Below, piece after piece: positions 23,780 to 35,283 of a stretch of DNA of 64,000 nucleotides. The notes under the pieces were generated by a model. That model worked only from the letters and a program-made list of their open reading frames with translations. It was not told the origin of the DNA and made no database searches. How positions within the stretch are numbered: the stretch's first letter is position 1; each line of letters opens with the position of its first letter. The stretch covers positions 735,107,714-735,171,713 of the forward strand of contig CM062812.1 in the NCBI GenBank assembly GCA_031772625.1, written 5' to 3'. Source of the DNA: Pinus tabuliformis. Its lineage: Eukaryota; Streptophyta; Pinopsida; Pinales; Pinaceae. Made by a program: the position numbers and the translations under genes.

Positions 23780-25255
23780 CGCCTAGAGATTCATGAACCC
23801 CGATTTGTTCGATCTTTTAAAATCAAAGGCATTGTTTGAGCACTTACTTGAGTCATTGAGAGAATTGCGGAATAGCAGTAGGGCCATGTCAGAGGAAGCC
23901 ATGGATAATGGAGAGATAACCACTAAGGAGGCCACGCAGGCCATACAGTAAGATAATCCCCAAAAAGTGTTGGGATAGTGACAGAAGTCCCTAAATCACC
24001 ACGCACACTGAGACCCATGAAAGATAAGCAGCCTATGGTACTGGTGCGCGTGTACCCCAGGAATCCATTAAGGATGAAGCTCAGCATGGAAGAAAAGGGG
24101 AAGATGATCAATTTGGAAGCCGAAGAGGAGGAGGAAGAATTTGAAGAAATCCTTGTAGAGGAGAAGGATGAAGAAATGGAGGAAGAAACCTAGTGTGCAG
24201 GCCTTGTAACTAGGTTACCCACGTATGTTCCTTTGCAGAAGGGGAGAGCAAGGGTGCCCAAGGACCTAGATGAGAGCAAGAGCTCTCTACAGACTCCGTT
24301 GCTCCTCGACGACATCATTTTTTATGGAGCGCACATGGGGCGAGTGCCTGCGCTAAAGTTTGAATACTGGGATCTCGCAAACAACGAGCAGTTCTCACAT
24401 TAGGCAACTGTGCACCTAATGTGCCAAAAGAAAAACACATCTATTGGAGTCATAGAGTTGGAACTACACAAGTGGTTGCGAGGAGTAGAGAAAGTAGGAT
24501 TGTTAAACCTGCTCTGGGTGCCACATTACCATCATACCCCAGTGACTATTTTTGTCATCAGGAAGCTGCTCTGCCTAGTGCATGATGGGCATTTATGGTT
24601 GGACGAGCCCATCCTCATCATGGATCATCTGATCCATAGAATTACCCAATTCCCTCGTAAAGGGGAGGATCCAGCGAACATATCTGAGGGTAAAAGTGAT
24701 GATTTGGCCATCGCAGAGGCCATGAAGAAGAAGTTTAAGCTGTAGAAGGAAAAGAGAGGGTATGCGATCTCCAGTATCAATAACATTGCAATCAAAGTCG
24801 CGACACAGATATTGGCCAGGAAATTCAGGAAAAAGTGTCGCACGGATGAGGTGCCCACGCTAGTGGTTGCACTTGCCGCACAGTGCAAAGAGGGGGTCCA
24901 GTTTAACTAGGCAGATTACTTGTCCAAAGAGTTCCTGGGGAACTACCGCGAGGCACAAGAGCAGGGGAAGAATTTCCACTATGCATGGATTCTACTACCC
25001 ATAGTGTTGGTGGCTTGGGAATTGCCTGAGGACAGCCAATTCCCAATGATTGCGCAGGATCTTCCAGAGGTAGCGAAGTATGCTTCACTATGGGCAACTA
25101 AAGATGCGCAGGGGATCAAAGACAACAAAATATTCTGGGTGTTCATGGAGATGAACATCATAATTGGGATTAACCGCAAGCCGCGGTTATTGGCCACTGT
25201 CTATAACAGTCTGCAGAGCTTTGCGAAGTCCCCCAAGGAAAGTTTTGGGGCTTAA
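23780..25255 (+). pseudogene. Extra ORF downstream of integrase, unknown function
   Basis: A long, nearly continuous frame on the element strand follows integrase. It has a basic/proline-rich start (EVPKSPRTLRPMKDKQPM), an acidic run (EEEEEFEEILVEEKDEEMEEE, 24121-24190), then a globular-looking part with VLHLMCQ-like, HDGHLWLDEPILIMDHLIHRI, ILARKFRKKCRTDEVPT and FHYAWILLPIVLVAWELPED. Stops occur at about 24193, 24401, 24743 and 24908. The last part runs without a break into the 3' LTR. Some plant gypsy lineages carry an extra ORF at this place (often called env-like). I see no signal peptide or clear membrane anchor, so I do not assign that role. Confidence 0.55.
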
Positions 25256-26152
25256 AGCCCAGATATTGGCTAAAAATTTTAAATCCGATGTAAAGAATCC
25301 ACACTTTCTAGGCGCAGAGTGCGAAGTTGTAAATGAGTCATAGGGTTGTTCGCCCTCAATTTTGTAATGTAATGTCAACTTTATAAATCTACCCATGGTT
25401 CGCGGACCGTGGGATTGTATAAACAAAGTGAATCTCTATGTAGTTGAGACATCTAATTGAAGTAGTGATCATGGAATAGAAGGATAACAGAAGATCTAAG
25501 TGTAAATTTGAGTCTTTGGTTTGTACAGTAGGAGAAGGCTTTGCAGTTGAGTGCGTAGAGGCATAGTAGTCCACAGCTGAGTGCGCAGGGCGAGTCGAGT
25601 CTGTAATTGTTGAAGCATTAATAAAGAGAAGTTTTACATCAATTTTGTGTATTTATTTCCTATTTTCTCTATCGAATATATTGGGCATAAATTGCATTTC
25701 TGTTGTCTATATGGTGCGCAAACATATATAACTGTGTAGATTAAGTGAATGTGAGTTAAAGTATCTATTTACACGAGGTTCAATAACATCTATAAGAGGA
25801 TAATTAAGATATGTGGTGCAACTTGGGGAAATAGCACAGATCACTGCCATAACAGCGTGAAATTACCTTATCCCCCAGGTTAGGGCTACGGGAAGGACAA
25901 TTATAGCAGACCGCGAAGGTATCACGGGTTAGAATAGTGCGCAAAGTAACCTGTGCAAAGGTAGGCATAGTTGGACTAAATCGACCCCTTAGACATCTCA
26001 AGAGTGTGAAAACTTGGTTCCAACATCCCTCCATACTGCTTCGGGTGAGACTTCAGTCCACGCACTGTGAGTTGATACCGAAAGGGCTAGTAGTGTAGGG
26101 ATTTTTTTGGCTAATTAACTTTGAACCTGGGTCAGACCCCATCAAGCCAACA
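25221..26152 (+). repeat. 3' LTR of the Ty3/gypsy element, 5' edge missing
   Basis: Homology to the 5' LTR begins at about TTGCGAAGTCCCCC (25221) and runs to CCAACA at 26152. The expected TGTTGG at about 25215 is replaced by AGAGCT, and there is no polypurine tract. Instead the extra ORF reads straight in. AATAAA (25621-25626) is conserved and the TATA box is changed to TATAAACA. Confidence 0.85.
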
Positions 26153-28480
26153 CAAGGTATCAATATTATAAGCCAAAGGGATAAATGTGGTTGACTATGT
26201 TCGAGGTTATAATATTTATATATCAACATATATTAACTATGGTTTGCTATTGTTGACATGCTCAAGTATAGTCAACATGGGCATCCCTTCGGGTTTTAGT
26301 ATTAATCCTTTGGGTTTATAATATCAATCCCTTGGATTTATTAATCTAATAGTTCATATTTCTAGGCTATGATATTATTCATAGGGCTTATCATATTAAT
26401 CCTAGTGTGTAATATAAATCCCATGGGTTTATGATCATGGTCAACCATGGTCTAACATCACATTGCAACAATGATTGTCTCAATATGAAAGTCAACCATT
26501 TTCCATGACCTTCAATCATGGTAAATCATGGTTAACCATGGTAATCATGTTTAACCATGGTCCAATGTGACATCGTCACACAGATTGTCCCAAAATAAAA
26601 ATCAGTGATGGTCAGTCATGTTCCAATGTTACATTGTGACAAAGATTCTCTCAGTATGGAAATCAATAATGGTGAATCATGGTCAAGTACATTGAATGTC
26701 ACATTGTGACCAAAATTGCCTCAATATGAAAGTCAACCCTAGACAACCATTGTAAACCATGTTTAATTTACTATTTTTGATATTTATCATAGGGTTTATA
26801 TACTTTGCTTTATAATAATGATCTTATGGTTTATCATAATATTTTCTGAATATGAAATCAATTATGGCCAACCATGGTCAACCATGGTCAATTATTGTCA
26901 ATCATTGTTAACCATGGTCAACATTGGTCGGAAGTCACATTGTGACAAAGATTCTGTGAATATGAAAATCAACAATGATCAACCATGCTAACCACTCTTC
27001 AACCATGGTCCAACATCGCGTTGTGACAAACATTGTCTCTATGTGAAAATAAGCCATGGTGAGCTATGGTTAATAACCATGGTCACATTGTGACAAAGAT
27101 TGTCTCTTGGTCCAATATCGGATTGTGAAAAGCATTGTAATCCATGGTCAACCATGATCCAACATCGTATCGTAACAAATATTGTCTCAATATGGAAATA
27201 AACCATGGTCAACCATGTTCCAATGCCGCATTGCAACAAAGATTGTCTTAATATGAAAATTAATCACGTTTAATCGTGATCAAATGTCCCATTGTGACAA
27301 GGATTGTATCAATATGAAAATCAACTATTATCAACCATGGCCAACCATGTTTATATAAGGGTTTATATACATTGGGTTTATAATAATAATCCATTGGGTT
27401 TAATATTCCCTTGGCTTTTTAGTATTGATCTCTTGGGCTTATAATATCAATTCCTTGGGTATATTAATCTAAGGGTTCATATTCCTAGGGTATAATATTA
27501 ACCATAGGGTTTATAATAATAATCATTGTGTTTCATATAAATTCCTTGTGTTTGTAATCATGGTCAACCATGGTCCAATGTCACATTGTTATAAAGATTG
27601 TATAAACATGAAAATCAACCATGTTAAATCATCGTCAACTATGGCCAATCATGGTCAACCATAGTGCAACGTCACATTATGACAATTAATTTCTTAGTAT
27701 GAAAATCAACCAGGGTAAACCATGTTTATTTTAGGGTTTAGAATATTTATCTTAGGGTTTATATACCTTGAGTTTATAATATTAATCCCATGGATTTAAT
27801 ATTATACCCTTGGGTTTATAATTCCTTCAGTTTTTAGTATTAATCCCTTGGGTTTATTATTCACTTGTGTTTATAATATCAATCCCTTGGGTTTATTAAT
27901 CTAAGGGTTCATATTCTTAGTGGATAATATTATTCGTAGGCTTTATAATATTAATCATTGGGTTTAATATAATTTTTTTGGATTTATTGCATTCATTAAC
28001 CATTGTCCAACTTCACATTGTGACAAATATTGTCTCCATATGAAAAGTATTCATATTCAACTATTGTTCAATGATGCATTGTGACAAAGATTATATCAAA
28101 ATGAACATCAACATTGTCAACCATGGTAATGGATGTTTATTTTAGGGTTTATAACACTTATCTTATGGTTTATATACTTTGGTTTTATAATAATAATCCC
28201 TTGGGTTTAATAATTTACTTCGGTTTATAATCCCTTAGGTTTTTAGTATTAGTCCCTTGCATTTATTAGTGCTTTGGATTTATAATATCAATCCCTGCAG
28301 TTTATTAATCTAAAGATTCATATTCCTAATGTATAATATTAGTCATAGGGTTTATAATATTAATCTTTGGGTTTAATATAAATCCCCTCGGTTGATAATC
28401 ATCGTCAACTATGATCCAAGGTCAAATTATGGCAAAGCTTCTTTTAATATGAAAAGCAACAACGTTTAACTATCATCAAC
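26153..28480. repeat. Composite minisatellite array, right part (reverse orientation)
   Basis: Two kinds of module alternate. One is about 20 bp, with GGGTTTATAATATTAATCCC as the typical form. The other is about 60 bp and has ACCATGG dyads followed by a core such as TCACATTGTGACAAAGATTG, then TCTCAATATGAAAATCAACC. Units are degenerate and irregular in order. Orientation is opposite to the arrays at 41.9-45.3 and 58.2-62.2 kb. Short open frames here are artefacts of the repeats. There is no gene. Confidence 0.88.
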
Positions 28481-29157
28481 CATAGTACAACATCAACCAT
28501 AGTACAACTTCACATTATAACAAAAAAAAATGTCACAATGTACCAGGGTAAATAATAGTTAACTAAAAAATCAATAAATTTACCACAATCATAACTACAC
28601 AGCTGGCATTCAACAGAGTCAAGTAATTTATAATTTCCCAATTCCCACGAATTTCCTTCCTGGTTAAAAGGAGGCGAATGTGGCAGAGGAGAAAAGGCCC
28701 CCTCCGATTGGCATTTGGATGGTCTTTTTCTTTTTTGGTCTACCACGGCGCATCAATAATGGACGGTGGTTCCGTCCGTCCGAGAATCACTCCGCCAACA
28801 ACTGAATTTTCACGTTGTCTTGCCCCCTTCATTTTCCACGAATTGATGATGAATCTGAGGAGCGGCTGAGGCGTCATAAAATTGTCCACAAAATTTGAAT
28901 CAGCGACTTAACGATAATTAAAGGCCGACAGTCTAGCCGACTTCTCGGGCGCTTCATCGATTTCTGTTCTTACAGGTAAATCAAACAGTGTCTGCGTACT
29001 CATGTCGGTTGTTTCTTTCCATAAATTTAGAATTTTGCAGTTATATTTCGTTGATTTTTTCAGTGATTTCTCCTTTCTCCATGCTGTGAGTTCAGACATT
29101 TAATTTATATTTTTTATTAGCGTAGCCTGTCGGTGTTTGTATATATCGGGTAATGCA
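28481..29157. other. Non-coding stretch, locally less AT-rich
   Basis: From about 28650 to 28980 the sequence is more GC-balanced than its surroundings and could be a remnant of a promoter or 5' exon. No open frame has a family signature, and no initiator or splice pattern can be supported. Confidence 0.35.
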
Positions 29158-29406
29158 GTTGTCTATAATGAGATTTTTTGGAAGTTTTTTCGGTGGGTTT
29201 TTCTGGTCAAAATCCGGCAGTAATTTATTGGAATTGCAAGTTTGATAACTAGTTTCAGCACAATCAAAGCATCCCAGGGGTTTTTCAGGGTGCTGAATCC
29301 AAATATGCAGTTAAAAAACCATTTTAACTGCAACAAATCAAGATTTAACCTCAATTTCTTCCGCCGGATTCCGTCGAAATCTCCAAAAAATCGCATTATA
29401 GACAAC
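29158..29406. mobile_element. Small element with 25-bp terminal inverted repeats (MITE-like)
   Basis: The left end GTTGTCTATAATGAGATTTT and on (29158-29182) is the inverse of 29382-29406 with one mismatch over 25 bp. Near the middle is an 11-bp perfect inverted repeat, TGCAGTTAAAA/TTTTAACTGCA (29306-29316 and 29322-29332). The total length is 249 bp. No coding capacity exists. I see no clear target-site duplication, so a transposon origin is likely but not shown. Confidence 0.5.
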
Positions 29407-29767
29407 TCCTCGGATAATATGATCACGAGAAAAAGCTGCAACGGATGACGAGTCCTGCGAAAGGACTGTAGCGAATACCGCGTTCTCAGGCCCTGCCTCT
29501 AGTGGATAAGCACGTCAGAGTCGAAGGCCAACGCCACCATTTTCTGAGCAAAGTTCTATTGCCGTGCGGGGCTGGTGAATCTTATTAGCAGCGGCCCATA
29601 GCATTTGAGACCCGGTAATAATGATATTAGCAAAAGTCTATTTGCATCCAGACATATCGAAGTTTTATTGAATGAATAAACCCAATTTTGCGCATATGTT
29701 TATTGAAATGATTACACGCAAACCTAGATCACACATTTCAATTTCAATTTTTGCGTTGTCTAAACAA
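29407..29767. other. Non-coding stretch with a small hairpin
   Basis: A perfect AGTCCT/AGGACT hairpin with a GCGAA loop lies near 29449-29465. No gene is recognised. The GC content falls after about 29630. Confidence 0.4.
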
Positions 29768-29951
29768 TTTTCGCCAAATCTTAATTGTTGTGGTGTAAAA
29801 AGGGATTTTTTTATATATATGCATTCAGAATCTGAAGGGTTATTTGGTATTTTGGTTAATTTTCGCCAAATCTTAATTGTTGTGGTGTAAAAAAGGATTT
29901 TTTTTATATATATGCATTCAGAATCTGAAGGGTTATTTGGTATTTTGGTTA
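29768..29951. repeat. Tandem duplication, 92-bp unit
   Basis: TTTTCGCCAAATCTTAATTG begins at 29768 and again at 29860. The two units are almost identical, differing mainly in the lengths of A and T runs. High identity suggests a recent event. Confidence 0.9.
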
Positions 29952-30004
29952 AGAGAATTTATGATATTTGTTAGATTTTCAGTACATTCGATCAGAAATA
30001 TGTT

Positions 30005-30158
30005 AGAAAACACTCCAAAATTTAAAATAAATAGACTACAGTATTCCAATTGTACATTTATGATACTTTTACTCAATTTGCAGAAAACATTCTAAAACTT
30101 AAAACAAATACACTACAGTATTTCAATTCTACATTTATAATACTTTTACTCAATTTTC
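30005..30158. repeat. Tandem duplication, 77-bp unit
   Basis: AGAAAACACTCCAAAATTTA at 30005 and AGAAAACATTCTAAAACTTA at 30082 start two aligned units that both end in TTTACTCAATTT. About ten substitutions separate them, more than in the neighbouring 92-bp duplication. Confidence 0.85.
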
Positions 30159-31059
30159 TAGAATTTCGCATGAGACGTGTAAATAGAAAATTTAGTTAAG
30201 TTATTTATGTATTTAAAAGATCTTATACTAGCATAGATTTATTTTAATTACAGATTTAGTAAGAGCAAAGATGGATCAAATTTCTTGAGGTGAAAATTTC
30301 TTCTAGAGTGTAAAATTTGATACTCAGAGTTAAATTATTAATATCTTATTCTATTTTTAATTAAACAAACCAAACATGTATATTCATTTTTGTTTTTATT
30401 ATATCATAGCTGAAATATTTTATTTATGATTAAGAGTGACTGAAATATTTTACCAGTTCTCCTTGCTATAGCCACTACTAATAATATTATTTATGTTTTA
30501 TAATACTTCTAATTAAACAAACCAAACCTGTATATTCATTTTTGTTATTTTATTATATCTTATTTTTTATAGCTAAATAAATATCTTTTAAAAAAACATG
30601 TGTGAAATACAAATTGAACACAAATATACTTACACAACTCTTTTATACTAGAAAGCAAAATGAACCTTTAAACTCAATAATGAAAAATGAAAAATAAAAA
30701 AATCAAACACCACCCGATTAATATCAGAGCCCACTCATGTCATCACAGTTTGGAAAAAGGAATCCTTGAATTGATTGAATTTTACATTTTGTCCTTCACC
30801 GTAACACTTAATTATGAGTGCTATCTCCATTTCTATATTTATATATTAGATGTGCCATCTCCATTTCTATATTCATTCCGCCTAATGCTCCATTTACACT
30901 GAGTACAGAGTTATATTATATCCCTAACAAAATGATGCAAATGATTCCCTTAGCAAGTTCCTCTATTTCGATTGCAATATACACGAGAGAAAAAGCATTG
31001 AATAATCTATACATGTAATTTGTCTAGTAATTGGTGCAACTATGTTCAGGGTTCTTTCT
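30159..31059. other. AT-rich non-coding stretch
   Basis: No gene is recognised. ACAAACCAAAC[A/C]TGTATATTC followed by ATTTTTGTT occurs twice (near 30366 and 30518), a dispersed repeat about 150 bp apart. The stretch leads into the CT-rich tract. Confidence 0.45.
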
Positions 31060-31770
31060 TGCTCTTTCATCTATATTTATACTTCTTTCCATCTATTTTT
31101 CTTTGTATCTCTATCTCACCCCCAAAAAATGTGTGCTCTTTCTCTCCATATTTATCTATCTTTCCCTAACTCTATCACTTTTTTTCCCCTATCTTCACCT
31201 TCCATTTATATCTCTATTTCCCTTTGTCTCTCTTGCTTTTCTATATCACCCCCAAAGCATACACATTCTTTCTCCATATCTATCTATCTCTCCCTCCCTC
31301 TTCCCCTCCCTCACTCTCTCTCTTCCCCTTCTCTCCCTCTCTTGTGATCTCCTCTCTCCCTCTCTCTCCATCTCCATTATCAATCCCTCTCACACTCTCC
31401 ATGTTTTTCTCTGTGTCTTTCTTCTTACCTTCCTCTCTCTCCTTCTCTCCCTCACATCCTCGCTCTCTTTCTTCCTCTCTCTCCCTTTCTCTCCGACCTC
31501 CCTCTATCTCTCCCCTTCAACTCTATCTCTCTCTCTCTCTCCCCTCCTCTTCCCCCCTTCTCTCCATCTCTCCTTATTTGTCTCTCTTTCTCGCCACCAA
31601 ACATAAACATTCTCTCTCTATCTGTTCCTTGGCACTCATTCTCTTTCTCCACACTCATTCTCTTTCTCCACTTTTCTCTCTCTATGTCTTTGTTCTTCCC
31701 TCCCTTTCTCTCCTTCCAAATCCATCTCTATCCCCCTCTCTCTTCTCCTTTCTCCCTCTCCCTCTATATC
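31060..31770. repeat. CT-rich polypyrimidine tract of about 700 bp
   Basis: The plus strand is almost entirely C and T with scattered A, in irregular CTCTCTCC runs. Three degenerate longer copies of a CACCCCCAAA...TTTCTCCATATCTATC unit are recognisable (near 31117, 31247 and 31593). The long open frames found here in all three plus frames come from the lack of A and G and are not genes. Confidence 0.92.
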
Positions 31771-32486
31771 TCGGGAGGTGTGTAATTTATTTTATTTCTA
31801 ATATGAAGTTGATATATAAGTTTTTTAAAATATGAATAATAAAGAAAATTTTAAGGTATGTTATAAATAAAATATCTCAATAATCAAGTTGAATAAAATA
31901 TTTCAGCATGAAACATATAGAAAGAGAGAAAAATTGAGAGAATATGTATTCCATTAATAGTTCCTTTCTAATTCAATGTATGAAGATATTTGTAATTATT
32001 TCAATACTTAATATGGATTTCATATGTAATATTTTAGAAAATATTAATAATAAATATTGTTAAATGTATGGAGAAGGGAAAAAAATATGAAGGGCATGTT
32101 TTAACATTTTAATGTGGAGAACTTGATTTTTAAATAAAATATTTCAATGTCAACCACATATATATGATACCATACCAGATTCATCTTATGATACCATCCT
32201 AGATTCATCTCCCTGATCTATGAAGAGAAAGATCGAATCTCTTTTCACTCTAAAAGATATTTGTATCTCAAGAGATTTAGTCCCTCTTAAAATTTGGTAA
32301 ATCCAGAGATAAAATCAATCTAAAATGATTTAATAATATGATTACTATTTATATTTAATATAATATTATAACTATTTAGTATTCAAATATTTTATTTTTT
32401 TTCCTTATGTTAGGTTATCACCATACAATTTTTTCAAATTAACTATTTTCCTTTTTGGAAAAAATTAAATAATTTTTAATAAATGT

Positions 32487-32526
<40 letters not shown>

Positions 32527-33769
32527 ACTCATAATAATTATAATAGAGCTTGAAGTTATATGAATCCATTTTAATATTACTAAAATTTTATTGTATAATT
32601 AAAATCCATATTAATATTATTTTCTAAAAGAAAATTTATTTATAATTATCAAATAAATACAAATATAAGTATTTATAAATAAAAAAGTTGTTTGATTAAA
32701 TAACTTTATATTTATACAATTTTTTTTTTATAAAATGGAAATAAATTAATTAATAAAAATTAAAAATATAATTTTATATTATAAAGTTATATTAAATTAT
32801 ATATTTATAATACATTTTAATAATTTTTTTAATGTTTTTTTAAAGTTTGGTCAGATTATATATTCGTCACGTCTAATATATTATTCTTATTAGGCAAGGA
32901 ATATTATTCTTATTAGGCAAGGAATTGAACGAGCCACGTCACATCTAGGGGTACATTAACAATGCACCCGATCCTGATATGTAAAATACTTCGTAGACAT
33001 TGAATATTAATTTATTATTACTATTTCTCATTTCAATTAAGGTATAAATATTTTGAAATTTAAATCAACTAAATTTATTTTTTCCCTTCACGATTTACAA
33101 CTTACAAGTTCCTAGAGTGGTTATTATGCTAATAAGTATGCTAATTCTGAAATAATATTTTTACAATTTAAAATTATTTATAAATAATTATTAGATGCAT
33201 AGTAGGGATTAAGCCTCCATAAAATTTTATTGGAGAATATTTATAATAGTATACACAAATCAATGATTGAGATTCATCTCCAAATTAGTTATATTATTTT
33301 TTGCCTTTTAATTAAATTGATTAATTAAAAAGATATCATATCAACAATTTTCATATGATGTGACTTATGATTTGTTGGGCATGTGCTATTTAGAAGCCTC
33401 TTGGTATTGTAACAAGAGTTATTTATAAATTAAAAATCAAAAATCTTCGTGCTATAGTAGGAGGTAAATCTCTTTGCTTAAGAATTGTGTTCGATATTTT
33501 TCTTTTTAACTTGTACATGCGTTTAACTTACATATTGATTAATAATATTAGCAAGTGATTTCATTTACTAACTATTAATTCCTACCCATGTTCACCGACC
33601 CTTTACACGTGTGTTTAAGTTGGGAAATTATTATTTATTACTAATTATTTTTAATTATTTTTATTGTTTTTAACAGTTTAATTTTTTTTAATTATTATTT
33701 AAATTTGTAAAATAATATTTATATACATGTGTTTTAATCTATTTTTCTAAAGTATTAATAATCTTAATG
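31771..33769. other. AT-rich non-coding desert
   Basis: No gene is recognised. It includes short duplicated words such as GATACCAT...AGATTCATC (near 32167 and 32189) and TATTCTTATTAGGCAAGGAA (near 32881 and 32904). Confidence 0.5.
32489..32522. repeat. TA dinucleotide microsatellite
   Basis: A pure TA run of about 34 bp lies inside the AT-rich desert. Confidence 0.95.
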
Positions 33770-34165
33770 TTCTCGGACCCTAAGCTGTTTTGGGGCTGTT
33801 TTGGGCATTCAATAGTTGTAGTTTCTGGATAGACTTTTCTAATGAGGTATTGTGTGCTTCAAACGTAGATAGTATGTAGGATGTTGATGTACCAATCTAC
33901 CCAGACATGCTAATAGTTTTGCTACTTAATCTTTTAGGGTTAGGTTTTTGGATGTTTATGGTTTCCCATTATTTTTCAATAATAAATAGACCTTCGAGCC
34001 TCGTTGTAACATAGTTCAGAGGCATGTAACCACTACATCTCTTTTTAGAGATAACCTACCATCGCCTAAACTAGTTTCTTTCCATTCTATATGTACGCAT
34101 ATTTCAGTGGTTTAATATTAATGAAATGAAATCTTATTCCTACTACATCTCTATATTTTTGTTTA
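33770..34165 (+). other. Mixed-composition island, possibly a retroelement 3' end
   Basis: About 400 bp of balanced composition stand out in AT-rich DNA. The layout is like a LINE or LTR 3' region: GGGCTGTTTTGGGC near the start, CGTTGTAACATAGTTCAGAG in the middle, and TTAATATTAATGAAATGAAA near the end. No coding sequence is present, so the family remains undetermined. Confidence 0.3.
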
Positions 34166-35283
34166 TATTTATATTATATTACATTACTACATAAATTCTC
34201 AACAATTAAATACTTTTAAAATATCTTATTATTTATGATACCTATGTAATATATATAGCATTCGTAGGTCACCAATCAATTAATCTTTCATTTTGAATAT
34301 TTTACTACTTTTTAATAATATGCATAACCAAAATTAAATAATATATTTTTAATAATTTTAAATTAATTTTATAAAAGATGACATTTGATAATAGATTTGA
34401 GCATTTTCGAGATTTTTTAAATATTTTTTTCAACTAAATGTTTTACATAAAGTAAAATACAATATTTATATAAGTAAAATGAGTAATGAAAATGGATAGG
34501 CACGAGACGTTATTGCGACACAGATACACAATTATGGAAACATTTCAAATATATTAGAATTGGGAGTCACCTATGTGGCTAGAAAGCCTCTTAATAATAC
34601 AAATATTTATAAATTCATGTTTATAAAATTAGAGTAATCTAATATAATAACATTTTATATATATAAAAAGGTATAACGGTAACATTTGAAATATATTAGA
34701 AGTGGAAGTCACCTTTGTGGAAGAAACACTTTAAATAATATAAATGGTATAAATCAATCTTTATAAAATTTGAATAAATTAATAATATAATAATAACATT
34801 TTAACCAATAATATTCTTTTTATTAAATCCTAAACACATACATTTTTTTTATTAAATCTTAGACACATACATTGTATTTTCAAGTATATAAGTAATATAT
34901 ATTTTTTTAATCTATACATTGTATTTCAAGTATGTAAAGAAATCTATCCGTGTACCAATATTTGACTAGTGGTTAACCATTATCCTTTAACTTCAATTAT
35001 TTTTATTTTAGATAAATTAAGCTCAGTGTTATTATGGAGATTTGTTTGGAGCATCACGAGGAAATACCATATGCTGTCCAATTCCTTCTTGTGGAGGTAG
35101 ACCCTAGATCATCAATGGTGAATTAGTTAGCTACTAAAATAGATTATTTTAATTATTTTATTACTGTATCGAGATTAAATTCATAGTCCCCGTTAGAGAA
35201 TAATTGCAATAAGTACATATTTTCTTTTAGGTTATTTATTCATCTCAAGTGAACTTTTAATTTATTTTAATAATAAAATTTTC
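34166..35283. other. AT-rich stretch with a 143-bp direct repeat
   Basis: GGAAACATTTCAAATATATT (34536) and GGTAACATTTGAAATATATT (34679) begin two diverged copies that share GAAG/GGAG..GTCACCT.TGTGG. TACATT...TTTTTATTAAATC words also recur near 34840. There is no gene. Confidence 0.5.

Larger units (their letters stand above)
18445..26152 (+). mobile_element. Ty3/gypsy LTR retrotransposon, decayed, lacking reverse transcriptase
   Basis: The element starts TGTTGG at 18445 and ends CCAACA at 26152, a perfect 6-bp inverted terminus. The flanks are GAAGG (18440-18444) and CAAGG (26153-26157), a plausible 5-bp target duplication with one change. LTRs are about 950 bp. Internal order is primer site, gag with zinc knuckles, protease, a second gag-like block, integrase C-terminal part and an extra ORF. 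No reverse transcriptase or RNase H sequence is present, so an internal deletion joins the gag-like block to integrase near 22745. Many stops occur. The strongly diverged LTRs (visibly over 10%) indicate an old insertion. It sits inside a composite repeat array. Confidence 0.88.

Noticed and set aside
28660..29100. Promoter or 5' exon of a host gene
   Set aside because: Composition is suggestive, but there is no TATA box in good context, no open frame with homology and no downstream exons.
29443..29475. GGATGACGAGTCCTGCGAAAGGACT hairpin region as a hammerhead ribozyme (spans more than one motif, near 29443-29467)
   Set aside because: The helix II-like hairpin is perfect but the GAAA box does not directly follow it (TGTAGCGAA instead), and no helix I or III partner is visible.
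29495..29535. tRNA-like or SINE-like A and B boxes (CTAGTGGATAAGC and GAGTCGAAGGCC)
   Set aside because: The two boxes are far too close together and neither is a full consensus match. No cloverleaf can be drawn.
31031..31835. Three overlapping open frames of 101-203 codons, Ser/Leu/Pro-rich
   Set aside because: They lie in a CT-rich tract almost without stop codons in any plus frame. The peptides are low complexity and differ by frame, so they are composition artefacts.
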